Shown here piece after piece: positions 8,130-18,209 of a stretch of 64,000 bases of DNA (the first letter of the stretch is position 1; each line of letters starts with the position of its first letter). The notes under the pieces are model-generated. The model did no database searches. It was not told the DNA's origin and saw only the letters and a list, made by a program, of their open reading frames with translations. The stretch comes from Billgrantia campisalis (GTDB taxonomy: Bacteria; Pseudomonadota; Gammaproteobacteria; Pseudomonadales; Halomonadaceae): the NCBI RefSeq assembly GCF_022341425.1, contig NZ_JABFUC010000012.1:90072-154071 (forward strand). The letters are read 5' to 3'. A program made the position numbers and the translations under genes.

Positions 8130-9038
8130 ATGACCGCTATCGAGACCTCCCTGGATGCCACTCGGCTGATGGATTCCGGCCACCGCTTTGACGGTGGCCG
8201 CCGCTGGCAGGCATCCCTCGAGCTGGGTTTCGTGTCGCGAGACGGGATCACGCGGATGGCAAGGGCGCGCCACCAGGGGCCGCTGCGGGTGCAGCGCCCC
8301 TTCTACCCGGAGGGGCGAGGCGCGGAAGGCCGCCCCGGACCCTGTCACGTCTACCTGCTGCATCCACCCGGCGGCCTGGTCAGCGGCGACGCCCTGACGA
8401 TCTCGGCTCGGGTCGAGGCAGGCGCCCATGCGCTGTTGACCACGCCGGCGGCCAACAAGCTCTATCGCGCCGACAGCCACGGGGTGGCCTGGCAGCAGGC
8501 GACCCGGCTGGAGGTCGCCGATGGCGGGGCGCTCGAGTGGCTGCCCCAGGAGACGATCGCCTTCGATGGCTCCCGCGGGGAGCAGGCCACCACCATCGAG
8601 TTGGCCGGCAGCGCCAACTGCCTGGGCTGGGAAGTCCTGGCCCTTGGGCGTCCGGCAAGCGAACTGCCCTATGTTTCCGGCCGCATCGACCAGCGTTTTC
8701 GCCTCACCCGCGATGGCAAGCCGCTGTGGCTGGAGCGTCAGCCCCTGGACCCTGACCATCCGCGCTTCGTTGGGCGCTGGGGGCAGGGTAGGGCCAGCGT
8801 GCAGGCGACCCTCTGGGCGGTGGGGCTGCCCGATGAACGCGAGGCAGTCGAGGCGCTGCGCGAGCGTCTCCCCGCATCGACCCGCTGGGCGGTGACGGTG
8901 CGCCACGGGGTGCTGCTGCTGCGCTATCTGGGCGGAGAGCGAAACGAGGCCTGGGCGCTGTGCGAGGCCGCCTGGCGGGTGCTGCGGCCCCGGCTGCTGG
9001 GCCTTGCGGCCCACACGCCGCGTATCTGGCTGACCTGA
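8130..9038 (+). CDS. ureD: Urease accessory protein UreD (UreH)
   Basis: A 302-residue urease maturation chaperone. UreD docks on the apo-urease UreABC and, with UreF and UreG, forms the complex that delivers nickel and installs the carbamate on the active-site lysine. Family features are visible: GPLRVQRPFYPEG near residue 50, HPPGGLVSGD near residue 78, and LTTPAANKLYRA near residue 104. The start has no strong Shine-Dalgarno sequence but lies just downstream of the sigma-54 element. It is first in the ureDABCEFGJ operon. Confidence 0.94.
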   Translation: MTAIETSLDATRLMDSGHRFDGGRRWQASLELGFVSRDGITRMARARHQGPLRVQRPFYPEGRGAEGRPGPCHVYLLHPPGGLVSGDALTISARVEAGAHALLTTPAANKLYRADSHGVAWQQATRLEVADGGALEWLPQETIAFDGSRGEQATTIELAGSANCLGWEVLALGRPASELPYVSGRIDQRFRLTRDGKPLWLERQPLDPDHPRFVGRWGQGRASVQATLWAVGLPDEREAVEALRERLPASTRWAVTVRHGVLLLRYLGGERNEAWALCEAAWRVLRPRLLGLAAHTPRIWLT

Positions 9039-9065
9039 CTTCCTATTTTCGATGGAGATGCCGAC

Positions 9066-9368
9066 ATGGAACTGACCCCCCGCGACAAGGACAAGCTGCT
9101 GCTGTTCTCGGCGGCACAGCTGGCCGAACGCCGCCGCGCCCGTGGCCTGAAGCTCAACTACCCCGAGGCGGTGGCGCTGATCAGTTTCGAGATCCTGGAA
9201 GGCGCCCGCGACGGCCGCACCGTGGCCGAGCTGATGAGCTACGGCCGCGAGATCCTCAGCCGTGACGATGTCATGGAGGGGGTGGCGGAGATGGTGGATG
9301 AGGTGCAGGTGGAAGCGACCTTTCCGGACGGCACCAAGCTGGTCACCGTTCATAGTCCGATTGTCTAA
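9066..9368 (+). CDS. ureA: Urease gamma subunit UreA
   Basis: The 100-residue small structural subunit, exactly the usual length. It begins [14 protein letters not shown] and contains [13 protein letters not shown] and [11 protein letters not shown], which are conserved across bacterial ureases. The ATG follows TGGAGATG. It combines with UreB and UreC into the (UreABC)3 holoenzyme in the cytoplasm. UreA, UreB and UreC are separate polypeptides here, as in Klebsiella and Pseudomonas. Confidence 0.97.
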   Translation: MELTPRDKDKLLLFSAAQLAERRRARGLKLNYPEAVALISFEILEGARDGRTVAELMSYGREILSRDDVMEGVAEMVDEVQVEATFPDGTKLVTVHSPIV

Positions 9369-9378
9369 GGAGCCCCCC

Positions 9379-9749
9379 ATGATTCCCGGCGAATATCAGT
9401 TGAAGGACGGTGAGATCGCGCTCTGCGAGGGGCGTGAACGGATCGCGGTCGAGGTCGCCAATACCGGTGACCGGCCCATTCAGATCGGCTCCCACTACCA
9501 CTTCGCCGAGGCCAACCCGGCACTCGTCTTCGACCGCGACCGCGCCCGGGGCTTCCGCCTCGATGTGGCCGCCGGCACCGCGATCCGCTTCGAGCCGGGC
9601 CAGACCCGTGAGGTGACGCTGACCCCCTTTGTGGGCCGGCGGCATGTCTACGGTTTTCGGGGCGAGGTGATGGGCAGCCTCGATCAACCTTCCAAGGTGC
9701 CCGGAGCCGCGCCGGGTCAGTCTCAGGCACCGGGTAAAGGAGGTCAGTC

Positions 9750-9753
<4 letters not shown>
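9379..9753 (+). CDS. ureB: Urease beta subunit UreB
   Basis: A 124-residue structural subunit. It starts [13 protein letters not shown] at the ATG 9379, behind AAGGAGCC, and carries [16 protein letters not shown] and the central [17 protein letters not shown]. After the conserved end of the fold (YGFRGEVMG) there is a tail rich in Gly, Pro and Gln that is longer than the ~100-residue norm. The open frame begins earlier inside ureA, but that start is not credible. It overlaps ureC by four bases (ATGA). Confidence 0.96.
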
Positions 9754-11465
<1,712 letters not shown>

Positions 11466-11489
11466 GCAGATCGGGCAGGAAGTGTATGT

Positions 11490-11690
11490 GAGGGAGCCAG
11501 CTTGCCGGTGCGAAACCTCGCGTGGCCGCTGGCGAATCGGACGAGACGACGCGGTCGATCTTCAGGGATGAAGATCGAGGAAAGCCGGCACAGGGATGTG
11601 CCGTCTTTCCGACCGCGGGAGTCCGGCCGAGACGCCAGGGTTTCGGGCACGTGGCGTTGAGAGAGGGTAAGGCTGGCTCCGCCAAGCCAC
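11490..11690 (+). repeat. ureC-ureE intergenic element with two perfect GGGA-loop hairpins
   Basis: The 241-bp gap between ureC and ureE holds a structured element bounded by inverted segments (GGAGCCAGC near 11493 and GCTGGCTCC near 11672). Inside are a perfect 10-bp stem with GGGA loop (11555-11578) and a perfect 7-bp stem with GGGA loop (11586-11603). Both read CAGGGATG across the loop; the second (CACAGGGATGTG) contains the whole ACARGGAUGU core of the CsrA SELEX consensus. I see no coding sequence. It may be a dispersed repeat, an RsmA/CsrA target, or both. Confidence 0.65.
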
Positions 11691-11706
11691 TCAGGAGCAC
11701 TGAACG

Positions 11707-12228
11707 ATGCTGAAACTGACCGAACGCCTGGGACCCATCGCGGCGGGCCAGGCCACCGATACCCTGACACTCCCCTTCGAGCCGCGCACCAAGGGGCGGC
11801 TCAAGGCGATGAGCGACGCCGGGCGCGAGCTTGGCCTGTTCCTGGACCGTGGCCCGGTGCTGCGGGACGGCGAGGGGCTGCGCGCCGAAAGCGGCGAGAT
11901 CGTGCGCATCCGCGCCGCCGCCGAGCCGGTGGTGACTGCGCGCATTGCCGCCGGCCTGCCGCTGGCGCGGCTCGCCTATCACCTGGGCAACCGCCACGTG
12001 CAGCTGGCGCTGGGCGAGGACGAACAGGGTGGCTATGTGCGCTTCCCGCCGGATCACGTGCTGGAAGAGCTGGCCGAGCTGCTCGGGGCCACCCTGGAGC
12101 GCCATCAGGCCCCCTTCGACCCGGAACCCGGCGCCTACCAGCAGACGGGCGGGCATGGCCACAACCACGACCCTCATCACCATGACCATACCCACAGCCA
12201 TGAGCACATCGACAGCCATGCCCATTGA
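11707..12228 (+). CDS. ureE: Urease accessory protein UreE, nickel metallochaperone
   Basis: A 173-residue cytoplasmic nickel chaperone that hands Ni(II) to UreG/urease. The UreE N-terminal peptide-binding-like domain (about residues 1-75) is followed by the metal-binding domain, with LAYHLGNRHVQLAL near residue 90 holding the conserved interface His. The C-terminus is an extreme His-rich tail (residues ~150-173, HGHNHDPHHHDHTHSHEH) able to bind several nickel ions. AGGAG lies 9 nt before the ATG. The tail coding region overlaps the ureF start. Confidence 0.95.
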   Translation: MLKLTERLGPIAAGQATDTLTLPFEPRTKGRLKAMSDAGRELGLFLDRGPVLRDGEGLRAESGEIVRIRAAAEPVVTARIAAGLPLARLAYHLGNRHVQLALGEDEQGGYVRFPPDHVLEELAELLGATLERHQAPFDPEPGAYQQTGGHGHNHDPHHHDHTHSHEHIDSHAH

Positions 12229-12925
12229 GGCGGTGGCCGCGACGTCGGCGGGGCAGGGCGACGATCTGGCCCTGCTCGGCCTACTGCAGCTGGTCAGCCC
12301 GGCGCTGCCCATCGGTGCCTTCGCCTTCTCCCAGGGGCTGGAGAGCGCCTTCGAGCTGGGCTGGGTCACGGACGAGGCGAGCCTCGGCGACTGGCTGGAA
12401 GGGGTGCTCGAGGACGGCCTGACCCGCTGCGAGCTGCCGGCGCTGGCGCGCCTGCAGGCGGCTTGGGGGGCGGGCGACGGCGAGGCCGTGGTCGAGTGGG
12501 ACGCCTGGCTCGCCGCCAACCGCGAGACCGCGGAGCTCGCCGCCGAGGATGCCCGGCTCGGCGCCTCGCTGGCGCGGCTGCTGGGCAGCCTCGAGCTGCT
12601 GCCCGAAGCGGGCACGCTACCGCCCGGCGCCGGCTACGTGACCCTGTTCGCCTGGACCGCGCAGGTCCGCGGCATTGCCCCGCGCCAGGCGCTGCTGGGC
12701 TTCGCCTGGGCCTGGTTGGAGAACCAGCTGGCCGTCGCCTGCAAGGCGCTGCCCCTGGGTCATACCGCCGCCCAGCGCCTGGTGGAGCGGCTGCGCCCGG
12801 CGCTGGTCGCCGCGGTGGACGAGGCGCTCTCGCTGCCCGATGACGAACTCGGCCCGGCACTGCCCGGCCTGGCCCTGGCCAGCGCCCTGCACGAGACCCA
12901 GTATTCGCGGCTGTTCAGGAGCTAG
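12200..12925 (+). CDS. ureF: Urease accessory protein UreF
   Basis: A 241-residue UreF that bridges UreD and the GTPase UreG in the activation complex. The family core is visible: LLQLVSPALPIGAFAFSQGLE near residue 25, then an all-helical body ending with ALHETQYSRLFRS, the conserved C-terminus. Two in-frame starts are possible, ATG 12200 (MSTSTAMPIEA) and ATG 12218 (MPIEA); neither has a clear ribosome binding site and both overlap the ureE tail. I give the longer one with moderate confidence in the exact start. Confidence 0.92.
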   Translation: MSTSTAMPIEAVAATSAGQGDDLALLGLLQLVSPALPIGAFAFSQGLESAFELGWVTDEASLGDWLEGVLEDGLTRCELPALARLQAAWGAGDGEAVVEWDAWLAANRETAELAAEDARLGASLARLLGSLELLPEAGTLPPGAGYVTLFAWTAQVRGIAPRQALLGFAWAWLENQLAVACKALPLGHTAAQRLVERLRPALVAAVDEALSLPDDELGPALPGLALASALHETQYSRLFRS

Positions 12926-13014
12926 GGTCACGGCAGGCGGGTGCGGTGAGGCCAGTGTGTCGCCACTGCCGGGAAGCATGACGAATATTGAAGCCAGTAT
13001 GAGGAGAGAACGAC

Positions 13015-13650
13015 ATGACACATTGCCTACGCGTTGGCGTCGGTGGCCCGGTGGGCTCCGGCAAGACGGCCCTGCTCAAGCAGCTCTGCCTGGCGCTGCG
13101 CGACCACTACGATATTGCCGTGGTCACCAACGACATCTATACCCGCGAGGACGCCGACTTCCTGCTCAAGCACGAGGCGCTGGCGGCGGATCGCATCCTC
13201 GGGGTGGAGACCGGCGGCTGCCCGCACACCGCCATCCGCGAGGACGCCTCCATGAACCTGGCGGCCATCGACGAGCTCCAGGCGCGTCACTCGGGCCTCG
13301 AGCTGGTGCTGGTGGAGTCCGGCGGCGATAACCTCTCGGCCACCTTCAGCCCCGAGCTCTCGGACCTGACCCTCTACGTGATCGACGTCTCCGCCGGCGA
13401 CAAGATCCCCCGCAAGGGCGGGCCGGGCATCACCAAGTCGGACCTGCTGATCATCAACAAGATCGACATCGCCGAGCAGGTCCATGCCTCCCTCGAGGTG
13501 ATGGAGCGCGACTCGAAGACGATGCGCGGCGAGCGCCCCTTCGTCTTCACCAACCTCTACGACGGCGTCGGGCTCGAGACCATCATTCGGTTCATCCTCG
13601 ATCGCGGCATGTTGCCGGAGCGCCGGCCGCAAGCCCAAACCCCCGCCTGA
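13015..13650 (+). CDS. ureG: Urease accessory GTPase UreG
   Basis: A 211-residue SIMIBI-class GTPase that powers nickel insertion. The P-loop [13 protein letters not shown] (residues 8-20), the invariant metal-binding CPH motif ([13 protein letters not shown] near residue 71) that binds Ni at the dimer interface, [15 protein letters not shown] and the guanine-specificity NKID are all present. GAGGAGAG precedes the ATG. There is an 89-bp gap after ureF with no feature I recognise. Confidence 0.97.
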   Translation: MTHCLRVGVGGPVGSGKTALLKQLCLALRDHYDIAVVTNDIYTREDADFLLKHEALAADRILGVETGGCPHTAIREDASMNLAAIDELQARHSGLELVLVESGGDNLSATFSPELSDLTLYVIDVSAGDKIPRKGGPGITKSDLLIINKIDIAEQVHASLEVMERDSKTMRGERPFVFTNLYDGVGLETIIRFILDRGMLPERRPQAQTPA

Positions 13651-13694
13651 TTCCCATGAACGACACCGACCTGACCGGCAAGGAGACCGCCACC

Positions 13695-14339
13695 ATGTCC
13701 CATCTCTCGCCCTCGCTCGCGAAGCCCGCCGCGCGTTCCGCGCGTTCCGCCCGGGCCGCTGCACTCGCCGCCGCACTCGCCGCCGCCCCCGTCCTGCTGC
13801 TCGTCGCCGGGGCGGCCCTGGCCCACCCGGGCCATCATCACCATGAAGGCGGCTTCGCCGCTGGCCTCGCCCACCCGCTGCTGGGCCTCGACCACCTGCT
13901 GGCCATGCTCGCCGTGGGCCTCTGGAGCCTGCGTCAGTCCCGGGCGCTCGGCCTCGGCGCGCCGCTGCTCGCCGCCGGCGGCATGCTGCTCGGCGCCAGT
14001 CTCGCCTGGGGTGGAATGGCGCTACCCGGCGTGGAGTTTGGCATCGCCATGAGCGTGCTGCTGGCCGGGGTGCTGATCGCCGCACTGGTCAAGGTGCCCA
14101 CCGCCCTTGGAGCCGGCATCATCGTGCTGTTCATGCTCTTCCACGGCCATGCCCACGGCAGCGAGATGCCCCACGCCGCTTCCATGCTGGCCTACCTGGC
14201 TGGCTTCACCCTGGCGACCCTGGCGATCACCTTCGCCGGGCGGCTGCTAGGCGGTGTGCTGATGGCTCGCGAGAACCGCCTGCTGCGCGGCCTGGGTGTG
14301 GCCATTGCCGCGGCTGGGGCGCTCTTCGCCCTGGGATAG
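13695..14339 (+). CDS. ureJ: HupE/UreJ family nickel permease or accessory membrane protein
   Basis: A 214-residue membrane protein closing the urease operon. After a signal-like segment the mature N-terminus is HPGHHHHEGG, followed by HPLLGLDHLLAMLAVGLWS, the HupE/UreJ signature with a HX5DH-type metal motif, and six hydrophobic helices including a second His cluster (FHGHAHGSEMPHA). HupE homologues transport Ni2+. I chose ATG 13695 because AGGAG lies 9 nt upstream; an in-frame ATG at 13656 lacks this. A GC-rich hairpin follows. Confidence 0.88.
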   Translation: MSHLSPSLAKPAARSARSARAAALAAALAAAPVLLLVAGAALAHPGHHHHEGGFAAGLAHPLLGLDHLLAMLAVGLWSLRQSRALGLGAPLLAAGGMLLGASLAWGGMALPGVEFGIAMSVLLAGVLIAALVKVPTALGAGIIVLFMLFHGHAHGSEMPHAASMLAYLAGFTLATLAITFAGRLLGGVLMARENRLLRGLGVAIAAAGALFALG

Positions 14340-14360
14340 GCCCGCATCGCCTTACCGTCC

Positions 14361-14382
14361 GCGCCCGGCTTCGGCCGGGCGC
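14361..14382 (+). terminator. Hairpin terminator of the urease operon
   Basis: Perfect 9-bp GC stem closed by a stable TTCG tetraloop (C(UUCG)G type), 21 bp after the ureJ stop. No strong T-run follows, so termination may be incomplete or Rho-assisted. Confidence 0.6.
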
Positions 14383-14457
14383 TGTCGTGTACGGGGTTTG
14401 ACAGCCGGCAGGGGGCCGGCCAGATTGGCAGTAGTCACTCGAACAGGGAGAACCGGC

Positions 14458-14685
14458 ATGGACAAGCTATGGCTGGGACTGAAGATCGCCGTCACCCTGC
14501 TGGTGGTGGTCCTCTTCGTGCAGAATATCATGGTGGTGGAAGTACGCGTCCTGGCCTGGAGCCTGTCGCTGCCGCTGGCGCTGCTGCTGGTGGGGGTCTA
14601 CGTGCTCGGCATGGTCAGCGGCAAGAGCCTGATGGGGCTGGTGCGGCGCCTGCGCGCTTCGCGTTCCCAGGAAGGGCCTCGTTGA
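14458..14685 (+). CDS. Small LapA-domain (DUF1049) inner-membrane protein
   Basis: A 75-residue protein with two hydrophobic helices (AVTLLVVVLFVQNIMVV and LPLALLLVGVYVLGMVSG) and a basic C-terminus. This is the arrangement of the LapA/YciS family, which in E. coli works with LapB in lipopolysaccharide assembly control. It is shorter than E. coli LapA (about 100 residues) and is not next to a lapB gene. I start at ATG 14458 behind AGGGAGAA. The family call is reasonable; the role is inferred. Confidence 0.7.
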   Translation: MDKLWLGLKIAVTLLVVVLFVQNIMVVEVRVLAWSLSLPLALLLVGVYVLGMVSGKSLMGLVRRLRASRSQEGPR

Positions 14686-14709
14686 GCGAGCCCCGCGGCG
14701 AGCCGGCGG

Positions 14710-15639
14710 TCAATCCACATGGGTGACCGCCTCACGACGCGGATCCACGTGCCAAGGCAGACCGATACGCGCATTGCGCTCCAGCTCGGCGATCACCTGG
14801 GCACCCAGCAACAGGATGATCGCGCCGACCTCCAGGCTCAGCAGCACCACGATCAGGGTGGCCAGGGAGCCATACACCACGTTCACGAATGACAGGTTGA
14901 CGAAGTAGAACACCAGCAGCAGGCGCACCCCCTCCCACAGCAGCGCCGCCACGAAGCCGCCGACCACGGCGCGTCGCAGGGCGATGTGCGCCACCGGCAG
15001 CACCTTGTAGATGGCGCTGAACAGCAGAAAGATCCCAATGAAGCTGAACAGGTTGAGGGCCGGCTCCGAGAGCCCGGCCAGCGGCATCGGCTGCTCGAAC
15101 AGCGCCAGCCACAGGGTGTTCATGGCGTCGGCCAGGGTCGCCAGCAGGGTCAGGGCCAGCAGCCCCGTGCCCAGCACCAGCATGAAGGCGTAGGGCAGCA
15201 GCACCGAGACCCACACGCTGCGGCGAGTGTGGTCGTCCGTGCCGTGGAAGATGATCGCCAGGGCGTCTTCGAGCATGCGAAACACGAAGGAGCTGAACAC
15301 CAGTAGCACCAGAATGCCGAACAGGCCGATCACCTCGCGGCCCTCGAGCAGGGCGAGCACGGCGTCCAGCAGCACTTCGGCATGGGCCGGCGCCAGGTGC
15401 TGCGCCTGGACCCCGAGCACCTCGAGCAGCAGCTGCTCGTCGACCACCTGGGTCAGCAGCACGACCAGCAGCGCGAACAGCGGCACGATGGAAAGCAGCA
15501 CGTTGTAGCCGACCCCGCCGGCCAGCAGGATGCCGCGGTTGCGCAGGAAGGCGCCCAGCACCCGCCACAGGAAGCGCAGCACCCGGGGCAGCAGGGTGAA
15601 GAGGGCAGCGCGCACGGCGGGGAGGCGAGGTGGCGTCAT
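14710..15639 (-). CDS. YihY/BrkB family inner-membrane protein
   Basis: A 309-residue integral membrane protein. The family signature GILLAGGVGYNVLLSIVPLFALL appears near residue 35, and later segments (GGFVAALLWEGVRLLLVFYFV, YGSLATLIVVLLSLEVGAIILLLGAQV) fit the six-helix YihY/BrkB fold. The biochemical function of the family is not settled; it is often mis-annotated as ribonuclease BN. AAGG precedes the start at 15639. It converges with the LapA-like gene. Confidence 0.88.
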   Translation of the reverse strand: MTPPRLPAVRAALFTLLPRVLRFLWRVLGAFLRNRGILLAGGVGYNVLLSIVPLFALLVVLLTQVVDEQLLLEVLGVQAQHLAPAHAEVLLDAVLALLEGREVIGLFGILVLLVFSSFVFRMLEDALAIIFHGTDDHTRRSVWVSVLLPYAFMLVLGTGLLALTLLATLADAMNTLWLALFEQPMPLAGLSEPALNLFSFIGIFLLFSAIYKVLPVAHIALRRAVVGGFVAALLWEGVRLLLVFYFVNLSFVNVVYGSLATLIVVLLSLEVGAIILLLGAQVIAELERNARIGLPWHVDPRREAVTHVD

Positions 15640-15914
15640 GGGCGAGCCTTAGGAGACGATTCCCCTTCATAGTCGAGGGGGGCGCGGTGATCGTCAACTG
15701 CTTCCAGTCAGGGCGCGATGGTGTAGGTCAACGTTATATCGCGATCCGATTGGAAAAGCATGAGGGCGCCGTCATCGACGTTGATCTCGCCCCCATCAGA
15801 ACTGGTGGTGACCTAGCGGCCATTATGGTTTGTTCAATTTATGGACTAGGGCCGCCATTTTTCGGGACAATTCTAACCAACGGAGTGATTTTCTTCATCG
15901 CGAACGTGTCGCCT

Positions 15915-17648
15915 CTACACCCTGCCTACCTTCACCCCGTAATCTGAGGGGTTGACGATATCCTCCAGCTTTCCGATCTGCGAAAAGTCGCCTTTTTTGA
16001 TCACGCTGTTGATGTTTGTGCCAGGAAATCGCAGGTTCTTGATAACATGAACCTGGCTCGGCATACCCTTACCGTCAATATCCATGACCCAGGCGAGAAA
16101 GCCGCCCGAGAACTTGGCCAGGCTACCGATCGGATACAGGCCATACACCTGTATATATTCCACCAATACTGTCTTGTCATATGCCGTGTCTGCCCCATGA
16201 ATCCTGCGGTAGGCCTCGAGCGGCGAGTGTGGCGGTATGCCGTTACGCGCATGCATTAGCTTGTTGATCGCTTTTATCACCGAGACCAATCGAATCAGCT
16301 CCGAGAGATGATGGTCGCGCTTGCCCGCCGGGTAGCCGGAGCCGTCCAGGCGCTCGTTGGCATTCTCGATCACGTCACGGCAGGTGGGGCTGGGCTCCCA
16401 GCCAAGCTCGTGCAGTTTGTCGCATAGCACTACCACATGGCCTCTTAGAATAGTCTTCTGCGCCGGGTTCATGCTCACCTTGAGCGACGGCAATTGCGCG
16501 CTGATCAACAGTGGCTTACCCAGCGTATGCAGTAAGGCGCCCAGCACAGCCTCACGCACTTGGGGGGTATGCGGGTCACGGATCAGCAGCAGGTCGGTCA
16601 ACTGACCGGCTACCTGAACAGCATGCCTGACCCAGTCCGGGTCGTCGCGCAGGAACGCCAGGGCATACAAAAAGGCCTTGCGGTCCTGCTTCACCAGGTA
16701 GAGCAGGGTATCGACACAGTCGTAGAAAATCTCACTGGGAAACAGGTGGCGGGTCTTCATGTACATCAGGCCCACCTGGAGCTGATGAGCCACATTTATC
16801 ACACCGCGCTCCATCGGCGACTGGCGAGCGCGCTTCTCACGCTCCTGGGCTTCTCGCTGTAGGATCTTCTTCTCCTTGGTGCCTGGGATGAATAGGGAGG
16901 AGTGATCAGTGCACTTGTCGTTGGAACCAGCACGGTAGGAGGCCTCTCTTTCCGACTCATTCACGTACTGGAACAGTGCTTCTCTCTGGGGTGTGGTCAG
17001 GTTGAAGAACTGAACGCCAACCGCCGCGTAGCCATGGTTGCCAAAGGGGCGGATATGGCGAATTTTGCCTTCTGCAAAGAAACTCTCCCCGTTGGGAAAC
17101 TCTAGCGTGAGCCCTGGGATCTCCTGATCAAGGCTCATCGAGAAGCTCTCCGCCAGGTCGATATCTACCATGCAGCCTCCGACCGAAAGGTTGCGCAGTC
17201 TGCCTGGCACGTTGAGTTCATGCAGGTAAACTTCAAGGGTGACCCGGGCCTGCATACCGAGGATGAATGGAATGCGGATTGCCCCCCGGTTCTCCTTGAC
17301 GAAGACCGATTCCGGGAGTTGGCACTCCAGGCGATATAGGGTGCTGTCCGTCTTGAGCAGCTTGGCTACGACATTGCTGAGGCTGTAGGTCTCGCGCTCT
17401 ATGGCCTGTGATCCCTTCAACGCCTCCAGGTCGAAGTTCAGCGTACCACTGTCCAGGTACCGCTCGATATCCGATCCGGCATACTCCACTTCAAGCACCA
17501 AGCGGCCGGTGCTCAGGTCTAGTTCCACCACCTCCGCCTTCAGGGAATAGGGCATGTCCTTGGCATATACAGACAACTCATTCGTATGCTGTAGCAACGA
17601 ACGAATCACTTTTGCCGAGGTGTTTTCATGTAAGGCGGGGACAGCCAT
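15915..17648 (-). CDS. PilZ-domain protein with degenerate HD-GYP domain
   Basis: A 577-residue cytoplasmic protein with no signal or membrane segment. Residues ~117-240 form a PilZ domain with both c-di-GMP motifs intact: RGAIR (RxxxR, residues 121-125) and NLSVGG (NxSxxG, residues 153-158). The C-terminal half resembles HD-GYP, but the metal and catalytic motifs are damaged: LLHTLGKPLL replaces LLHDIGK, and NANERLDGSGYP replaces HHERLDGSGYP. It probably binds c-di-GMP without hydrolysing it. It lies near an EAL remnant and a kinase/EAL pair, a c-di-GMP neighbourhood. Confidence 0.82.
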   Translation of the reverse strand: MAVPALHENTSAKVIRSLLQHTNELSVYAKDMPYSLKAEVVELDLSTGRLVLEVEYAGSDIERYLDSGTLNFDLEALKGSQAIERETYSLSNVVAKLLKTDSTLYRLECQLPESVFVKENRGAIRIPFILGMQARVTLEVYLHELNVPGRLRNLSVGGCMVDIDLAESFSMSLDQEIPGLTLEFPNGESFFAEGKIRHIRPFGNHGYAAVGVQFFNLTTPQREALFQYVNESEREASYRAGSNDKCTDHSSLFIPGTKEKKILQREAQEREKRARQSPMERGVINVAHQLQVGLMYMKTRHLFPSEIFYDCVDTLLYLVKQDRKAFLYALAFLRDDPDWVRHAVQVAGQLTDLLLIRDPHTPQVREAVLGALLHTLGKPLLISAQLPSLKVSMNPAQKTILRGHVVVLCDKLHELGWEPSPTCRDVIENANERLDGSGYPAGKRDHHLSELIRLVSVIKAINKLMHARNGIPPHSPLEAYRRIHGADTAYDKTVLVEYIQVYGLYPIGSLAKFSGGFLAWVMDIDGKGMPSQVHVIKNLRFPGTNINSVIKKGDFSQIGKLEDIVNPSDYGVKVGRV

Positions 17649-17763
17649 TTAAGACACCTACCCATGTGCATCGGTTATCTGATTACTGCCAATAATATAG
17701 ATTTTTTATAAAAGTATAGATTATAAGCTTGTTGGCTATAATATGTTTTGGTGGAAGTTTACG

Positions 17764-17790
17764 TCCATGGATTGCGCCGCAATCCATGGA
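17764..17790. promoter_or_regulatory. 27-bp perfect palindrome upstream of the PilZ/HD-GYP gene
   Basis: Two 13-nt arms (17764-17776 and 17778-17790) are exact reverse complements around a single central C. It lies about 115 bp upstream of the minus-strand PilZ gene and 105 bp before the IS5-type remnant, next to an AT-rich stretch (17690-17750) that should hold the PilZ gene promoter. With a one-base centre it looks more like a dimeric operator or an element end than a terminator. A second small hairpin (7-bp stem) lies at 17850-17866. Confidence 0.5.
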
Positions 17791-17894
17791 AGCACAGTGA
17801 CCTGCCCACACATGGCAGACTAGTCATCACTTAAGCCGCTTGCCAGTGCGCTGGGTAATACCCAGCTGCGCTGATCTGAAGCATAGGTGACCCC

Positions 17895-18150
17895 ATGGCA
17901 GGACGCTACGAGATCTCCGACAACGGCTGGACCCTCATCAAGGAGATCGTTTCGCCGCCACTGCGATGACCGCCAAGTGCTGAGCGGCATCCTCTGGATC
18001 CATTACTCAAGCGCCAAGTGGGGCGATCTGCCAGAACGCTATGGCCCGTGGAAGACTGTCTATGACCGCTTCCGCCAGTGGCGCGATGACGGCACCTTTG
18101 AAGCTATCCTTGCACGCCTCCAACTCCGCCTACGAGAAGATGGCCAGCAG
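17895..18150 (+). pseudogene. Remnant of IS5-family transposase N-terminus
   Basis: The ATG at 17895 opens MAGRYEISDNGWTLIKEIVSPP and stops at 17969. The match then continues in another frame with DRQVLSGILWI, WGDLPERYGPWKTVYDRF and DGTFEAILARLQLRL, the DUF4096-type start of IS5-family transposases (IS427-like). An internal deletion and frameshift have destroyed it, and the catalytic DDE part is missing. It runs into EAL-like sequence downstream, so the apparent 200-codon frame starting at 17887 is a chance fusion of two wrecks. Confidence 0.75.
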
Positions 18151-18209
18151 CTTCAGGGTAATGGTATGCCTGGCGAGCATAGACCGCTGCCTACGTGCAG
18201 ACGTTTTGG

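Noticed and set aside
15630..15947. A 105-codon plus-strand frame between YihY and PilZ genes
   Set aside because: It overlaps the ends of both flanking genes, has no ribosome binding site and no recognisable domain.
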